A stretch of 64,000 nucleotides of DNA from Leucosporidium creatinivorum (taxonomy: Eukaryota; Basidiomycota; Microbotryomycetes; Leucosporidiales; Leucosporidiaceae), in assembly GCA_001600635.1 (NCBI GenBank), contig BCKL01000006.1, positions 744,001-808,000 of the forward strand. The letters are read 5' to 3'. Numbering within the stretch: position 1 is the first letter of the stretch; every line of letters starts with the position of its first letter. Both the position numbers and the translations under genes were made by a program. This document shows, piece by piece, positions 48,961 to 61,288 of this stretch. The notes under the pieces are model-generated. The model worked only from the letters and a program-made list of their open reading frames with translations. It made no database searches and was not told the origin of the DNA.

Positions 48961-51081
48961 TCAATCATCCCCCTCATCCTCGCCGCCTTCCAACTCCTCC
49001 TTGGCGTAAGCGACCTCCTCTTCCTCCTCTTCTGGAGGGATGTAGCCCGTCTCCTTCCTCCTCAGCCACTCTTCGTGCTCCTTGATGTTGGTGACGGGTC
49101 CTCGCAGGCCAGTATGAGGGTCGACGATGGTGAGTAGCTTTCGGCGAACTGTGGAACGCCGAGGGGAGATGAGGGGAGGAGAGCGGGATCAGTACGAAGG
49201 GGAGAGGACTCAGAGGGGAAGTAGATACGCACGGAGGAGATCGTAGGACCAAGCTTCCTCTTCGTCAGAGTCGTAGTCGGGATCTCGGTTCTCCTCGAGG
49301 TCGCGCTTGATCTTGCTCCAGGTCACTGCGAGAGGGTGAGAGGGTCAGCTGGAAGCTCGGGGGGGAGGAAAAGGGGCCGAACGACTCACAAGGCAAGCTC
49401 GACTTGGTAGGGAAGTCAGTCGACCAGTCCTCGGTCTCCCAGCCTGGCGGAAGGATCTCTGCCACGGGGCGAAGCGAGGTAAGGTTAGCGAGCGTTCGCT
49501 CGAGCAACTAGCAGCAGAAACGCTTACCCGGGTGTTGTAAAGCGTGGGCATTCTCGCGAGAGACGGTAGCAAACGAGCGACCCTTGCCCTTGCCGAGCTT
49601 CTGCCTCTTGCTCGCCGGCGCGACAACTGCTCAAAGAAGAGCAGGTCAGCAGCGAGGCCGAGTCTCGAGTGCAACGGCGAACACTCACCACCTTCATCTC
49701 CCTGCACCTCAGCCTTCTTTGCCGCATTCTTCAAGCTCAACTCCTCATCCCTCTTCTGATACGCCGGCACCGTTTTGACCACTCCCTGCCTGACCTCCTT
49801 CATCTCCTTGACATACTGCAGCTCCTCTGGAGAATCAATGTTCTCCTTCTGTGGTGCTGGCGTGCGAACGATGTTGATGGGAGGGGTGATGTCGACGTAG
49901 GCGGGCGATTCGGCGCCGAAGTCGTTGATGAAGGTCTTGTCTTCGAGGATGTGGTGCATAAGGGAGAGGAAAGCGTGGGCGCGAGGAGCGGAAGGCATGC
50001 TGGAGGCGGTTGAGAGGAGTCAGCGGAGCTTGCGAGAAGGGAAAGAAGCGAAAGCCGAGCTCACTCGGAGGGGTAGAAGATGTCCAGCAAGTCGAGGCCC
50101 TTGGGGAAGTACTTGTCGCTCGCCCACTGTGGCATGAGAGTCAATACAGTTCTAGCTGTCTCAGAAGAGAGCGCCGACTTACGATAGCCTCGTTGAAGAG
50201 GTGGAAGATAGCCGTAACGACGGTCGAAGGTGGACCGCGAGTGAGCTCGGGGGACGCCTGCGAGTAATCAGAAGTGGGTGAGGCTTCATAACAGCTTCTC
50301 AAACTATGGCGAACAGCTCACGAGCTTCCTAGCGATGTCCTGTAGGCTTGTGGGCTGCTGTGTAACCTCCCAATCCAGGAAGCAAGCCTTGAGGATGCCC
50401 TTGATGCGCGGCGCATCCTGCATGTCCTTGCGCGAGATCTCGTCAGTTTGTAGTGCGGGCACAGGGTGGTAGGTCCTCAGCGCCGTCTTCATGCTCGGGT
50501 AGACTGTGCATAGGCGCCGAGCAAGTGGGGCGGCGGTTAGCGAAGCTCGGCGCAACGACCAGCGGACGGCTTACAGGCTAACGTCGTATTCACTCGGCCA
50601 ATATTGATCAAAAGCGACATCTTGCAGAAGCTGATGGCGAACAGAGGGTTGTCTATCAGTTTTTGGCGGAGCTGGGAGGTCGTCTTGTGGGAGGAGAGGA
50701 CCGCTTCGAGGTACAGCTGATCGAAGTTGAGGTAGATTGGCGGCGAAGGCTCCGAGTTCTGGTCGACGGGCGCCGTGTAGCGAAAGGAGCGGTCCGAGAA
50801 GATGTCGTCGAGCACCTGGGCTTGTATATCGAAGCGAAGCAGCGGTTCGGCTGTAGGGCAGAGTTGTTAGCACTGTAAAGCGAGCGAGCGCATTGACCGC
50901 GACTCTAAGGGTACAGCGAGCGAGCGCTCAGGTCGCGACTGACAATCGGGCTTCTTGATGCTCTGAGGGGTTGTATGTGGTCAGCTTTGACGTGGCGCAA
51001 CTCTGTAGCAGTTCTACTTACCCATAAGCTATCCTTCTCCCCCTTCTTCCTGCTAACCGAGTCATTCTTCCTTGGCGCCAT
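48961..51081 (-). CDS. IES1: INO80 complex subunit Ies1-like, about 477 aa
   Basis: Likely fungal-specific subunit Ies1 of the nuclear INO80 nucleosome remodeller. Eleven exons join in frame, starting MAPRKNDSVSRKK at 51081 and ending in an acidic tail (EEEEEEVAYAKEELEGGEDE). Exon 2 is only 19 nt (50944-50962). The family core is clear: QVLDDIFSDRSFRYT, LNFDQLYLEAVLSSHKTTSQ, NPLFAISFCKMSLLINIGRV, KTALRTYHPVPALQ, QDAPRIKGILKACFLD, LLDIFYPSDMPSAPRAHAFL. The C-terminal half has a basic patch (SKRQKLGKGKGR) and TWSKIKRDLEENRDPDYDSD. With SWC3 this is the second chromatin-remodeller subunit in the window. It diverges from DHX29 over 462 bp. Alignment is to the family pattern as I remember it. Confidence 0.82.
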
Positions 51082-51543
51082 CTCGAGCGAGCGACAACGT
51101 CGGAGTCGAAGAGTCAGGTTTCGCTCACCCCATAACCTCGTCTTACTTTTCGCATCGCCTTACAAAGCATATCGTAGAGCTTACAGGACTACAGCGAGCA
51201 GTCACCTACCCCCCACTTCTCCTCCCTCTCTCCCTTCCCCTCCCCCCTCCGCCGCGCAACCTCGCCGACTCCAAAACTCGGCCAACGTCGAGGTCGTCTC
51301 GCACTGCAGAGCAGACAGCACCCACAACAGACAAGAGTAAACCTACAGCCCAGTCTAGCGGACTTCGACACCGCTTTCACCGACCCAGGACCTCACGTCG
51401 CGCGCTCTCTCCCCAGGCCGGCAGCTCCCTGTCGAACCGACCCTTCCCTTCGCGGGACAGAGCAAACGTAGCTAGCAAGAAGGCAGCTCACGACGAGTAG
51501 AGGAAGCACGCTAGAGTAGTCGCCTCAGTCGAGTTAGGAAAGG
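51082..51543. promoter_or_regulatory. divergent promoter IES1/DHX29
   Basis: 462 bp between two start codons on opposite strands. A strongly pyrimidine-rich stretch (roughly 51208-51262, read on plus) stands out. Short open frames here overlap each other and are not convincing. Confidence 0.5.
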
Positions 51544-54500
51544 ATGCCGCCGAAGAAGAAGTCGGGGGCCAAGAAGAAGGTCGTCTCGCAGCGAGGCTTC
51601 GCTACAGTATCCGTTCCGAGGAGGAAGGATCCGTTAGAGGAGGAAGCCGCTGCCGCTGCTGCTGCTCAAGCCGAGGCGGACGCTGTCGAGGCGGCGCAGG
51701 CTGCTGCAGCATCAACGACCGGTGGAGACGCGGCGAAGGCGGAAGGCGTCGAGACGAATGGAGTCGAGAGCAAGGAGGGCGAGTGGGATGGAGAAGCGAT
51801 GGAAAAGCATGAGCTGCAGACGCTGTCGGAGAAGATCAGGTCTGGCTGCGACAAGGAGGTCTCCCGCGTCTCTAAGGTGAGCAGGCTCAGACGCTCCCCT
51901 CTTGACTCTCGCTGATGGTGATATTTTGCCAGGTCATCGACTACGAGCGTCGTGTCGCCAAGGCCCTCCCTGGCTACATCTGGACCGAGCAAGATCTCGT
52001 AAGTGGCGGGAATGAGTCGACCGAGCCGGTGCTCTGACTGACCCTTCTCGCTCGCTTTTGCAGCAATGCCGCATCCTCGCTCTTGCTCAAGTGAGTCTTC
52101 GGTCTAGCGAGCATCTAGAGGTTGAGCTCTGGCTTACCACAGCACGCTACAGGCCAGCACCGACGAGGAAACGCCTCTGCCGCTTTACGAGCCTGAGGAC
52201 AAGGTCGTCGCTAGGGTCGCGACTCTGTACGGCACCCTTGAGCAGCTCGGATTTACCAAAGAGCGTATCGAGGAATGCCTTCGTGCCGTCAAGGTCCTGG
52301 AGTTGGACGACGTCCTCGACTGGGTGAGCTGGGCGCTCGATTCTACACGGCTCGGCGCTGATTTTTGTGCTCTTTCCAGCTTTTCCTCCACTGCGAGCAA
52401 GAAGAACTCGCCTGCGAGGGACCTATCGCTCCTATCCACGTCTACACCGAGAGCGCCCCTCCCACCCCTCGCGTCGAGCAGCCCAACGGCTTTAGCTTCC
52501 AATCTCCCTCCTCCACGCCCGCCCGCTCCGCCATTGCTAGCCCTCGCAATGGTCTCTTCGCCAGTCCCGATGAGGCGGCCGTTGAGGCGTCTCTTCGAGC
52601 CCGCATCCTTGCTTACGACGATGAGATTGAGAAGGAGGTCTCGATGGACGACAGCGGCGACGCCAACACGACCTACGCTGGCCTCAAGCTGCAGATGTCG
52701 GAGATCCAGAGGGCGCAGGGAGCTGCCAAGAGGGCTGCTAAGGGACGCGGAAAGGGTGTGACGCAGACGAGCGCCGACCAGGAGGAGTGGAGGGAGATGC
52801 AGGTCGAGGTGCTCAAGAAGAAGCTCAAGACGATTGAAGGCGACTACACTTTCAGGAAGGTGGATGCCGGTGAGTGTCGGTCTGTTTCTGTTGACTGTCG
52901 ACTGCTTGCTGAGCCCTCTGCTTCAAACAGAGAAACTCTACCGCGAGGAGAGGACGAAGCTCGACGCCGCCCAGCTCTCTGCTCGTCTCAACGGCACCGG
53001 TCTCGACACGCCTCCCTCCGAGCCCACCTCCCTCACTGCCGCCGCCGAGATCATCTCCACTCCCACCGAGGCAGCGACCGAACCCAGTGTGCCCTCTTCT
53101 CCTTCCGCCGAGCCCTCCTCTTCGGCCACCACCAACTCGACCGCCGCCACCAATAGCCCTACCACGCCTTCATCCGCCGAGAAGGGCTCAGACGACGAGT
53201 CGGAAGCCGGACGACAGGAGAGCCTCTTCGGCAACCTCCTCGACGAGATGCCCCAGTCCGAGACCAACGACTTTGGCACCAGCGTCCCCGTTCGCGACAT
53301 GGCCCTCCCCAAGCACTTCTCGGGCAAGACGCCCAAGGTCAACCTCGAGGAGACGGTGCGCAAGATGGACAAGTACGCTACCGTCGTCTTCAAGGTCATC
53401 TCTCGCTCCCGCGCCGTGCGCGCTTCGGTCTCGATTCGCTGGGATGGAGGAAGGACCCAATCCTTCGAGATGCAGGAGATCGCTTGCTACGACCAGAAGC
53501 AGGCGTACGACTACATCGCAACAGTCGCCCTCTTCGCCGTCAGCTCGACCGCCGTCAACAAGCAGCTACCACTTCTGTTCCGCGATCTGTGGGACGAGTT
53601 GGTGCTCAAGAAGAAGGAGGAGGACGATGAGCTCTACCGCCAGCAACTCAAGATCTTCAAGGCCATCGCCGAGCCGCGTCTTCAGCCTCCTCCGAGCAGA
53701 GTGAGTTCTGCTTCGCTCAGCTTCGGTACAGCGTACTGATTGCGCTTCATCTGCTAGGACCCTCGAGCAGCCAAGTCCCAAGCTTCCGTCGCTGTCGAGC
53801 AGGGAGGCCCTCGCCTCCGCCCCGAGCCTTCGCCTGAGGTCCAGCAGCGCATCCAGGAGGAGCTCGCTATTCGTCAAGCATGGCCTTCGTACCAGGAGAT
53901 GCTGGTGAGCTCTTCCTTGTCTTTTCAAGCGAGCGGGCCACCACTGACGCTCACCCTCACCCTCCCAGCGTCAACGCGCTACGCTGCCCATCGCCGCCTA
54001 CCGCTCGTACATCACGAGCACCATCGAGGACAACCAGTGTGTCGCACTCTGTGGAGAGACCGGTTGGTGAGTGCTTCGTCTCGGCGTTCAGCGAGCCTCT
54101 TGCCGACCCTCTCGCTTCCTCCTCGCAGCGGAAAGTCGACACAAGTACCCTCATTCATCCTCGAGCACGACATGCGCAAGGGACGACCTGTCAAGATCTT
54201 TTGTACCGAGGTGAGAGCTTTGGCAGCCCGTCTCGAGAACTCACGCTGACCTCCCGCTCCCCACGCAGCCCCGCCGTATCTCGGCCATCTCCCTCGCCCA
54301 GCGTGTCTCGTCCGAGCTCGGAGAGCCCGCCAACGCTTGCGGAACTCGCTCCTCCCTCGTCGGATACTCCATCCGTCTCGACTCGATGGTGTCGGCTTCG
54401 AGCAGGATCGTCTACGCCACGACTGTGAGTTTCTCGGCTCGTCGCCCTTCCGTGCGCTTCGCTGAACTCTCTCCGCACTCAGGGTATCGTCCTTCGTATG

Positions 54501-57277
54501 CTCGAGGGTCGCGAGTCGCTCTCCGACTGCACTCACATCATCATCGATGAGGTTCACGAGCGCTCCATCGACAGCGACTTCCTCCTGATCATTCTTCGCG
54601 AGCTTCTGGAGACGCGTAAGGATCTCAAGTAGGCTCATTCGCTCGTCTAATGCACTCGGAACCCCGCTAATCTTCCCTCTTCCGCCCAGGGTCATCCTCA
54701 TGTCGGCCACCGTCGACGCCGAGAAGATCGCATCGTACATGGGCGGCTGCCCCGTCATCAGCGTACCAGGAAGGACCTTCCCCGTCACGGCTCACTTCCT
54801 CGAGGATGTCGTCGAGCTCACCCGCTACCGTCTCGATCCTCATACCGACTCGCCCTACGTCGCAAAGAAGATGCGCAGTGAGTGCTTGCGCCGAGCTTTC
54901 GTCTTGTTTTGGAAACTTACCCTTCACGCTCGCAGTGTACGGTGGACGTGCTCGCAAGCCGGATCCTTCGGACGACACACCTCCCGACGACGACGACGAG
55001 CAGGACTCGGGCCCCAACACCGCCGCCATTACCAAGCCCAATATCTCGAAGCAGAGCCAAATCACTCTCGACTGCCTTGACCACCACGCCATCAACTACG
55101 ACCTCATCGTCTCCCTCCTCGAGAACCTGTGCTTCTACAAGCAGGAGCTCGTCCCCTTCTCGGCCGCCATCCTCATCTTCTTGCCCTCGCTCGAGTCGAT
55201 TCGGCGCTTGACCGACACTCTCGAGGGTCATCAAGCATTCGGCACCAAAGATTTCTTGATCCTTCCGCTGCACTCGACTATCTCGAACGACAACCAGGGA
55301 CTCGTCTTCAATGTTCCTCGCGCAGGCATTCGCAAGATTGTCATCTCGACGTGAGTTGACCTGTCTCGGCGTTCGCTCTTGCCCTCGATTGACATGCGTC
55401 AATCCTACAGCAACCTCGCCGAGACGGGAGTCACCATCCCCGACATCACCGCCGTCATCGATACTGGCAAGCACCGCGAGATGAGGTGAGCGAGAAGTCG
55501 CTGCTTTTCTTCAGTGCGAGGCTAGCTGCTGACTCTATCACGCTGCTACAGGTTCGACGAGAAGCGCCAGATCAGTCGCCTCGTGGAGACTTTCGTCGCC
55601 CAGTCGAACGCTTCGCAGCGTCGTGGGCGTGCTGGTCGTGTGCGCGAGGGCATCTGCTTCCATCTCTTCACCAAGCATCGCCACGATACTATGGTGAGTC
55701 GACTTGAAACCCCCCTCTGCCAGTCTCGCTGGCCTCTTGCTTACTCTCGCCCCTCCTGCAGATGGCCGAGCACCCTCAACCCGAGATGCTTCGTCTCTCG
55801 CTGCAAGACCTCGCCTTGAGGATCAAGATTATGAAGATCGGCACTTCGTCCATCGAGGATGTCTTGCTTCGCGCCCTCGACCCGCCTCTGCTCGTCAACA
55901 TCCAGCGAGCCGTCTCGTCTCTCGTTGAGGTGAGTTCGGTTGGCTCTTCGCCTCCGCCATAGCGGCCAGCTGACTACTCCTTTCGCGCTCCTCAGGCCAA
56001 AGCCATCACCACCGCCGAGGAGATCACCCCTCTCGGTCGCCATCTCGCCAAGCTGCCCATGGACGTCCATCTTGGAAAGTTCTTGATCATGTCCTGCATC
56101 TTCAACTGCCTCGATGCCGCCCTCTCCATCACGGTACGTCGCTCCTCGCTCGCTGACTGTTCTCCGCTCATCGCTTGCTCCCCTACAGGCCACTCTCAAC
56201 TCTAAATCCCCCTGGCTTACGCCCTTCGGACGTGAGTCCGAAGCCGACGCTGTGAAGCGCGGGTTCAAGGTCGAGAACAGCGACTTCCTCACCACCTACA
56301 ACGCCTACTGCTCTTGGAGGGAGGCTTCCGGTAATGGCTACGAGCGCGAGTTCTGCAGGGTAAGCCTCTTGACCTCGTCCGCTCCCTCCTACCCGCTGAC
56401 ACTCTTCGCCGAGCAGAAGAACTTCCTCAGCCAGCAGAACCTGCAGATGATCGAGGAGCTCCGCCAGCAGTACTTCTCCTTCCTCGTTGACGCCGGCTTC
56501 ATCCAAATCACCGAGGCGCAGAAGCGCGACCTCGTCTCCACCCGGTACGGCAAGTCGCGGACTCGCTTCGTCCGAGTCCCCGATGAGCTCGACACCCACT
56601 CCAAAGACCCCAAAGCAGTCATGGCCTGCCTCGCCGCCTCGCTCTACCCCAAGCTACTCGTCATCGACCCTCAAAACGGCCAGATGAGGACTCTCGCCAA
56701 CAGCGCGCCGGCCGCGATCCACCCATCCTCTGTCAATTTCGCCCCAGGTCGCCGGATCGACTTTGGAAACGCCAAGTTCATCGCCTTCTTCACTGCCATG
56801 CACACCAAGAAGCTTTGTGAGTCTCCGTTTATTCGCTCCCTCGGCGATGGACGACGGTCGCTGACCCCCGCTCTCGCTTCGCAGACGTCTGGGAGTCCGG
56901 CTCCGTCGATGAACGCGCCGTCTACCTTCTCTGCGGTAACGCCGACTTCCAGGTACGTCTTGCTTCCCTCGCTGCGACCGACCAGCGACGCTGACCCCTT
57001 CCTATCGCAGCTCGCCGCCCACTCGCTCTCCATCGACCGCAAGGTCAAGACTCGACTCGAGCCCAAGACCTCCATCGCCATGAAGGTACTGCGGCAGAAG
57101 TGGAATGCCTTCTTCCTCGCCAAGATGAAGAATCCCGGCGCCGCCTCGGATGCCCAGCAGCTCGAATGGCTCGAGCTGGTCAAGGAGGCGCTCGTGAGCC
57201 CGCCCAAGAACGACGACGAGGTCCAAAAGACCTCTAAGCGGGAGCCTGTCAAGCTCTCGGTTGTTAGGAATACTTGA
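51544..57277 (+). CDS. DHX29: DHX29-like DExH-box RNA helicase, 1,505 aa
   Basis: RNA helicase of the DEAH/RHA family; in animals DHX29 binds the 40S subunit and helps scan structured 5' leaders. Twenty-one exons join in frame to 1,505 residues. The N-terminus is Lys/Ala-rich. A UBA-like helix bundle (about 155-205) includes [20 protein letters not shown] linker and a dsRBD-like region ([20 protein letters not shown]) precede the helicase. Motif I is GETGCGKST (about residue 700), Ia [67 protein letters not shown] and [14 protein letters not shown]2 and OB domains follow ([51 protein letters not shown]). DHX29 also has DEVH rather than DEAH. Exon 3 is 27 nt (52064-52090). It lies upstream of VTA1 on the same strand; eIF3b is also in the window. 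Confidence 0.93.
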
Positions 57278-57569
57278 ACTGCTGCCGAATAGAGCGCGGT
57301 CAACTGTACGTCGAGCGCCGAACTGCGAAGGGGTTCTCACTCGCCTGCGTCCTGTAGGGCTTCTGGAAGGCTGTGAAGCGAATAAGAGCATCCTAACTCT
57401 TCATAGTAGCGTGCAAGCTCGACCGGCTGGGATGCTCGTGTATGCTGATTGAAGTCGACCGACTTGAGCCCTTCCGCTCCTTTGCCTCTGCTCGTATCGC
57501 TCTCATTTCTCGCAACTCATCAACAGGCGCTTCTCAGCCCGTGCACTCGACTGTAGGCGACTACACAAC

Positions 57570-59044
57570 ATGTCAGACGTCCCAGCGGACCTCAAGCCTA
57601 TCGGAGCCTACCTGGCTCGAGCGAAGGAGCTCGCAACAGCCGAGCCCGTCATCAGCTACTGGGGTGAGTGATCCGTTACAGCTTCATGAAGACCTATGCG
57701 GGCTACACTGCTGCTCCGGCTGTCTGAACGACCCTGGTTCAGCCCCACCCGCTAGTCGCTGAGCTGACCCTGCTCTCCTACAGCCACCTACTATGCTCTG
57801 CAGCAAGCGCTCAACATCGGAGCCAAGTCCCCAGAAGCCAGCACGTTTCTCGTTGGTCTCATGGACAAGCTGGAAGCGGTACGCTCGACAAGGTCCGCGT
57901 CACCTTGTGCTGCTCGCTGACAGCTGCCTGCAGATGAAGCAGCAGCTTGCCGAGAATGAGGCCGTTACCGATGATGCTTCTGCCGCTGTCTACGTTCGCA
58001 ACTTTGGAGTAGCGCTGTTCCAAGCGGCCGACAACGACGACAGGGCCGGCAAGGCGACGAGGTGAGCTGCGAGCGATGCTATGGGCTATAGAACTCGCTG
58101 ACTGACCTACCCACAGGCTGACCGCTAAGAAGTTCCTCGCTGCTGCCAACTTCATCGAGCTGCTTTCCATCTTCGGCGAGATCCCCTCCGAGGTGCGCTC
58201 CCTCTCGCCAGTCTTGCCGCCGCTTTGGCTGACTTGAGATCCTCTACAGAACCTCGAGAGGGTCAAGTACGCCAAGTGGAAGGCTTCGGACATCGCCAAA
58301 GCTTTCCGCGAGGGTCGCAAACCGGTTCCCGGACCTGCTGGAGGACTCGCCGAAGACGAAGAGCTCGGCAGCACCGAGGTGTCGCCCGACGAGGCCAAGG
58401 AGCTAGCAAAAGAGTTGGCAGCACTAGGATCGACCGAGGAGAGGAGTGACGCCGTCTTCAGTGCGGGTTCGCCTGCGCAAAGCACTCGCTCGTCCATCAC
58501 CGCCGTCTCCCCTCCCGCCGCCTCTGCTCCGCCTTCGGCGCCCGACTCGTACCCCTTCCCCGACTCCTCTGCCGTCCCCATGCTCAGCCCTGGACCCATC
58601 CCTGAGGAATACGAGCAGCCTCAGACTCCCGCCTTCCCCTCCTTTCTCAACACGCCCACGACGACTCCAGGCGAACCTGCCGACGCCGACTCGGGCACGC
58701 CCACTCCTCCCGCCGATGCGCCCCCTCCTCTCCCGCCAACGCACCAGACTTCCGACCTCGTGCCTCCTCCCTTCCACCCTCCCTCGGCCCCTCCCGCCTT
58801 CCCCTCGGCGGTGCTGCCCGTCGCTCCTACTCTCCCTCACCCTGCTCCTTCGGCACCAGCACTTCCGGCACCGCCAACACACGTCTCTCATGTAGCGCAC
58901 AGCGCAGTATCCGAGTCCCTCGACCCCATGGTCATCGCCTCGATCCAGAAGCACGCCAAGTGGGCCATCTCGGCGCTCAACTACGATGATCTCGACACGG
59001 CGAGGAAGGAGCTGAGGGCGGCATTGGCGATGCTCGGAGGCTGA
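57570..59044 (+). CDS. VTA1: Vta1/LIP5, regulator of Vps4 in the ESCRT pathway, 395 aa
   Basis: Cytosolic cofactor that stimulates the ATPase Vps4 in disassembling ESCRT-III at endosomes. Exons 57570-57663, 57784-57878, 57934-58061, 58117-58192 and 58250-59044 join in frame. The N-terminal tandem MIT-like domain reads IGAYLARAKELATAEPVISY, YYALQQALNIGAKSPEAST, VYVRNFGVALFQAADNDDRA and TRLTAKKFLAAANFIELLSI followed by YAKWKASDIAKAFREGRK. A long Pro/Ala/Ser-rich linker follows. The C-terminal Vta1_C helix pair that binds Vps4 is MVIASIQKHAKWAISALNYD then TARKELRAALAML. Length is close to the yeast and animal proteins (307-330), with a longer linker. It starts 292 bp after DHX29. Confidence 0.95.
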
Positions 59045-59280
59045 GCTGGTAAAACCGGATAGGAAGTTTGCAAAACGACTTGGGTTCTCGGTCTCACATC
59101 GCGTTCGAGGGCTCAGAGCGTTCGTAGCTTTCGAATGGCGCTCGGCCGAATACGAGTTGCAAGGCGGGCCAGCTGGCCGATAGGATGGGGTATGAACAAT
59201 AGAGGAGTGTCTATGAGGGTCGATGATGATGAATGGACGACAAAATGGCGCTGGTTCGACCGGGAACCGCTGCCTTTGAC

Positions 59281-61288
59281 TTAAGCAAGGTCGGCGACTC
59301 CGACACGATTCTGCTCGAAGTCGTAGACGCTGTAAACGTTCCTCAAGAAAACATCACCCAGAATCCAGGCGTTGACTTTTCATCAAGAGAGAGCGAGTCA
59401 GTAACAGCGCAGGAAGCGGGGAGACATGTCGGGCGAGAGACCGAGCTTGGCGAAGGGTTCTACGCTCGAGGAGAGGGCAAAGCGCGACTCACCTCCAATG
59501 TTCTGCGCGGCGAGACCGGCAACACACCACAGAGAGCCCTCCGAGATGAGGCCAAGGTTCACTGCACGACGTCAACGCGGTCAGCTTTCGCCTCTCTTCC
59601 CGGTTCGGCGGGGGCAGAGAGGGCAAGCTTCACTTACTGAAGTCGCTCGAGACGGTGAACTGCTTGTCCGATCCATCGAAGGAGAAGGAGGCGGACCAGG
59701 AGCGGTTGCAGCGGTACATGTAGTAGCCCGAGGAGCCCCACTTGCGAGCGGTCGGGACTTGCTTGAAGAAGGCGGCAGCTTCGGCGGGAGGGGCCTGCGA
59801 GAGAAGGCAGCTAGGTCAGTTCTTGCGCTCGGCCTGGGTCTCAGACGTCAAACAGATCTCAACACGACGCACAATGATGAGGGTCGTTCCGGTGTCCATG
59901 ATGAAGTTGGCGCCGGCGTTCGCGACGTTGTGGTTGACGTAGGACGATCCCTTGACCATCCAGTATCCCTGCTGGGTGACGGGGGTGTAGGTGATCTCTC
60001 CCGTGTAGCGCTCCGTATCGGTGCCACCGAGGTAAAGCTCGCCGGCATCGTCCTTGCCGAGGTTGAAGGAGAAGACGTTCTGCGCGACGACGCCTTGCTC
60101 GAAGAGGGTGTTGAAGAAGGGCTTCTCGCCGATGTTGGAGATGGACTCGAATCCCATTCCTGCGTGGCGGCGAAGACGAAGAGAGAGGAGGAGAAGGCAA
60201 GGTCAACGGTAGATTCGGCGCCGAAGAAGGTGGCCGACGCACCGAGAACTCCATCTCCTGGGTCATCGGTGAAGCTGGCCGAGACGGTGGTAGCAGCAGC
60301 AAAGTCTGTTGTAGGTATCGGAGGGGGTCAGCACGCAAGTTCACTTTCCATCGCCGCCCAAGTCTGCTCAAACTCACGCTGCTTCTGCGCCGAGAGACCA
60401 GCAACGGTGATGGTGTCCTGGTAGACGGGTCCGTTCACCGAGCTGCCATCCCCGTAGCTGATGGAGAAGTGGTCGCTGGTGTTGGTCCAGGTGGACGAGG
60501 CGGCAGCGTTGTACGTGCTGTGGCCGTTGGACACCGAGCTAGCGGGGACCCCTGCGAGTTTGAAGAGCGGTCAGACAGCGCTTCAGACTATACGCAGAGA
60601 TCTTCAAAGAGTCGTACAGAAGTCGGAAGATCCCTGTGCGCAAAGAGAAGCGTTAGCGAAGGTTCTCGGCGACGGGCAAGCTCGGCACCGAGGACGAAGT
60701 AGCTGTTCTACCAGCTCGACATTCTCGAGGACGCAGGAAGCACCACTTACAGTATCAAAGTTGATAGTGAACTCTTGCGCGGGTGTCCCAATCGAGACGG
60801 GACCAGCCCAGAGTAGGCCATCGCTGTACTCGGTGAGGGTCTGCGACTGCCTCTTGCTCAAACCAAGAGCGCCGAGGGCACCATCCACGACATCAGTAGC
60901 AAGGTCGGTGGCTTTCTGTACGAGCTTGAAGCCAGGGAGCTCCTTGCCCGTGCGCATGTAGTAGCGCTCGGCACCGCCGGTGAATTTCCTCGAGGGTTCG
61001 GCGAAGGTGGTTAGCTCGGCGTTCGAGGACGGCAGGCAAGCGAACAGCGAAAGCATTCGAATGTACAACATACCGAGTAGCACTCTTGAGCGCCTGCTTG
61101 AGGTTCTCGACGTCAGCGACTCCTCCATGGGAGAAAGCGCGAGGTCCGTTCAGCCCGGCTGAGCGCTTGGTGAGGGGGATGCGAACGTGAGCGGCAGGAT
61201 GAGGGGGAAGACGAGCGGGACCATCGGAAGAAGGTGCAGCGAGAGCGAGAGGTGCCGCCAGGGCGAGGAGGGAGAGGGAGACGTGCAT
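59281..61288 (-). CDS. Secreted pepsin-like aspartic protease (A1 family), 437 aa
   Basis: Extracellular aspartic endopeptidase. Nine exons join in frame (61074-61288, 60751-60988, 60618-60633, 60378-60551, 60243-60305, 59873-60159, 59638-59794, 59493-59561, 59281-59375). Residues 1-18 are a signal peptide ([18 protein letters not shown]). A propeptide with basic cleavage sites (LTKR, LSKR) precedes the mature domain, which starts near [20 protein letters not shown]. The first catalytic motif FDTGSSDFWVPASS is assembled from three exons, the middle one only 16 nt. The flap Tyr lies in [18 protein letters not shown]. The second catalytic motif is [14 protein letters not shown]. The C-terminus [20 protein letters not shown] is typical. 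Only four Cys remain in the mature region. No GPI tail, so it is probably secreted. Confidence 0.94.
60618..60633 (-). other. 16-nt microexon carrying the active-site loop of the protease
   Basis: This exon encodes Gly-Ser-Ser-Asp-Phe plus the first base of Trp in FDTGSSDFW. The catalytic DT is the end of the previous exon, and WV begins the next. Acceptor CACAG and donor GTACGA flank it. Since 16 is not a multiple of three, skipping it breaks the frame and the active site. Confidence 0.85.

Noticed and set aside
51544-57277. DEVH instead of DEAH as an anomaly in the helicase
   Set aside because: Animal DHX29 also carries DEVH, so this supports the assignment rather than being odd.
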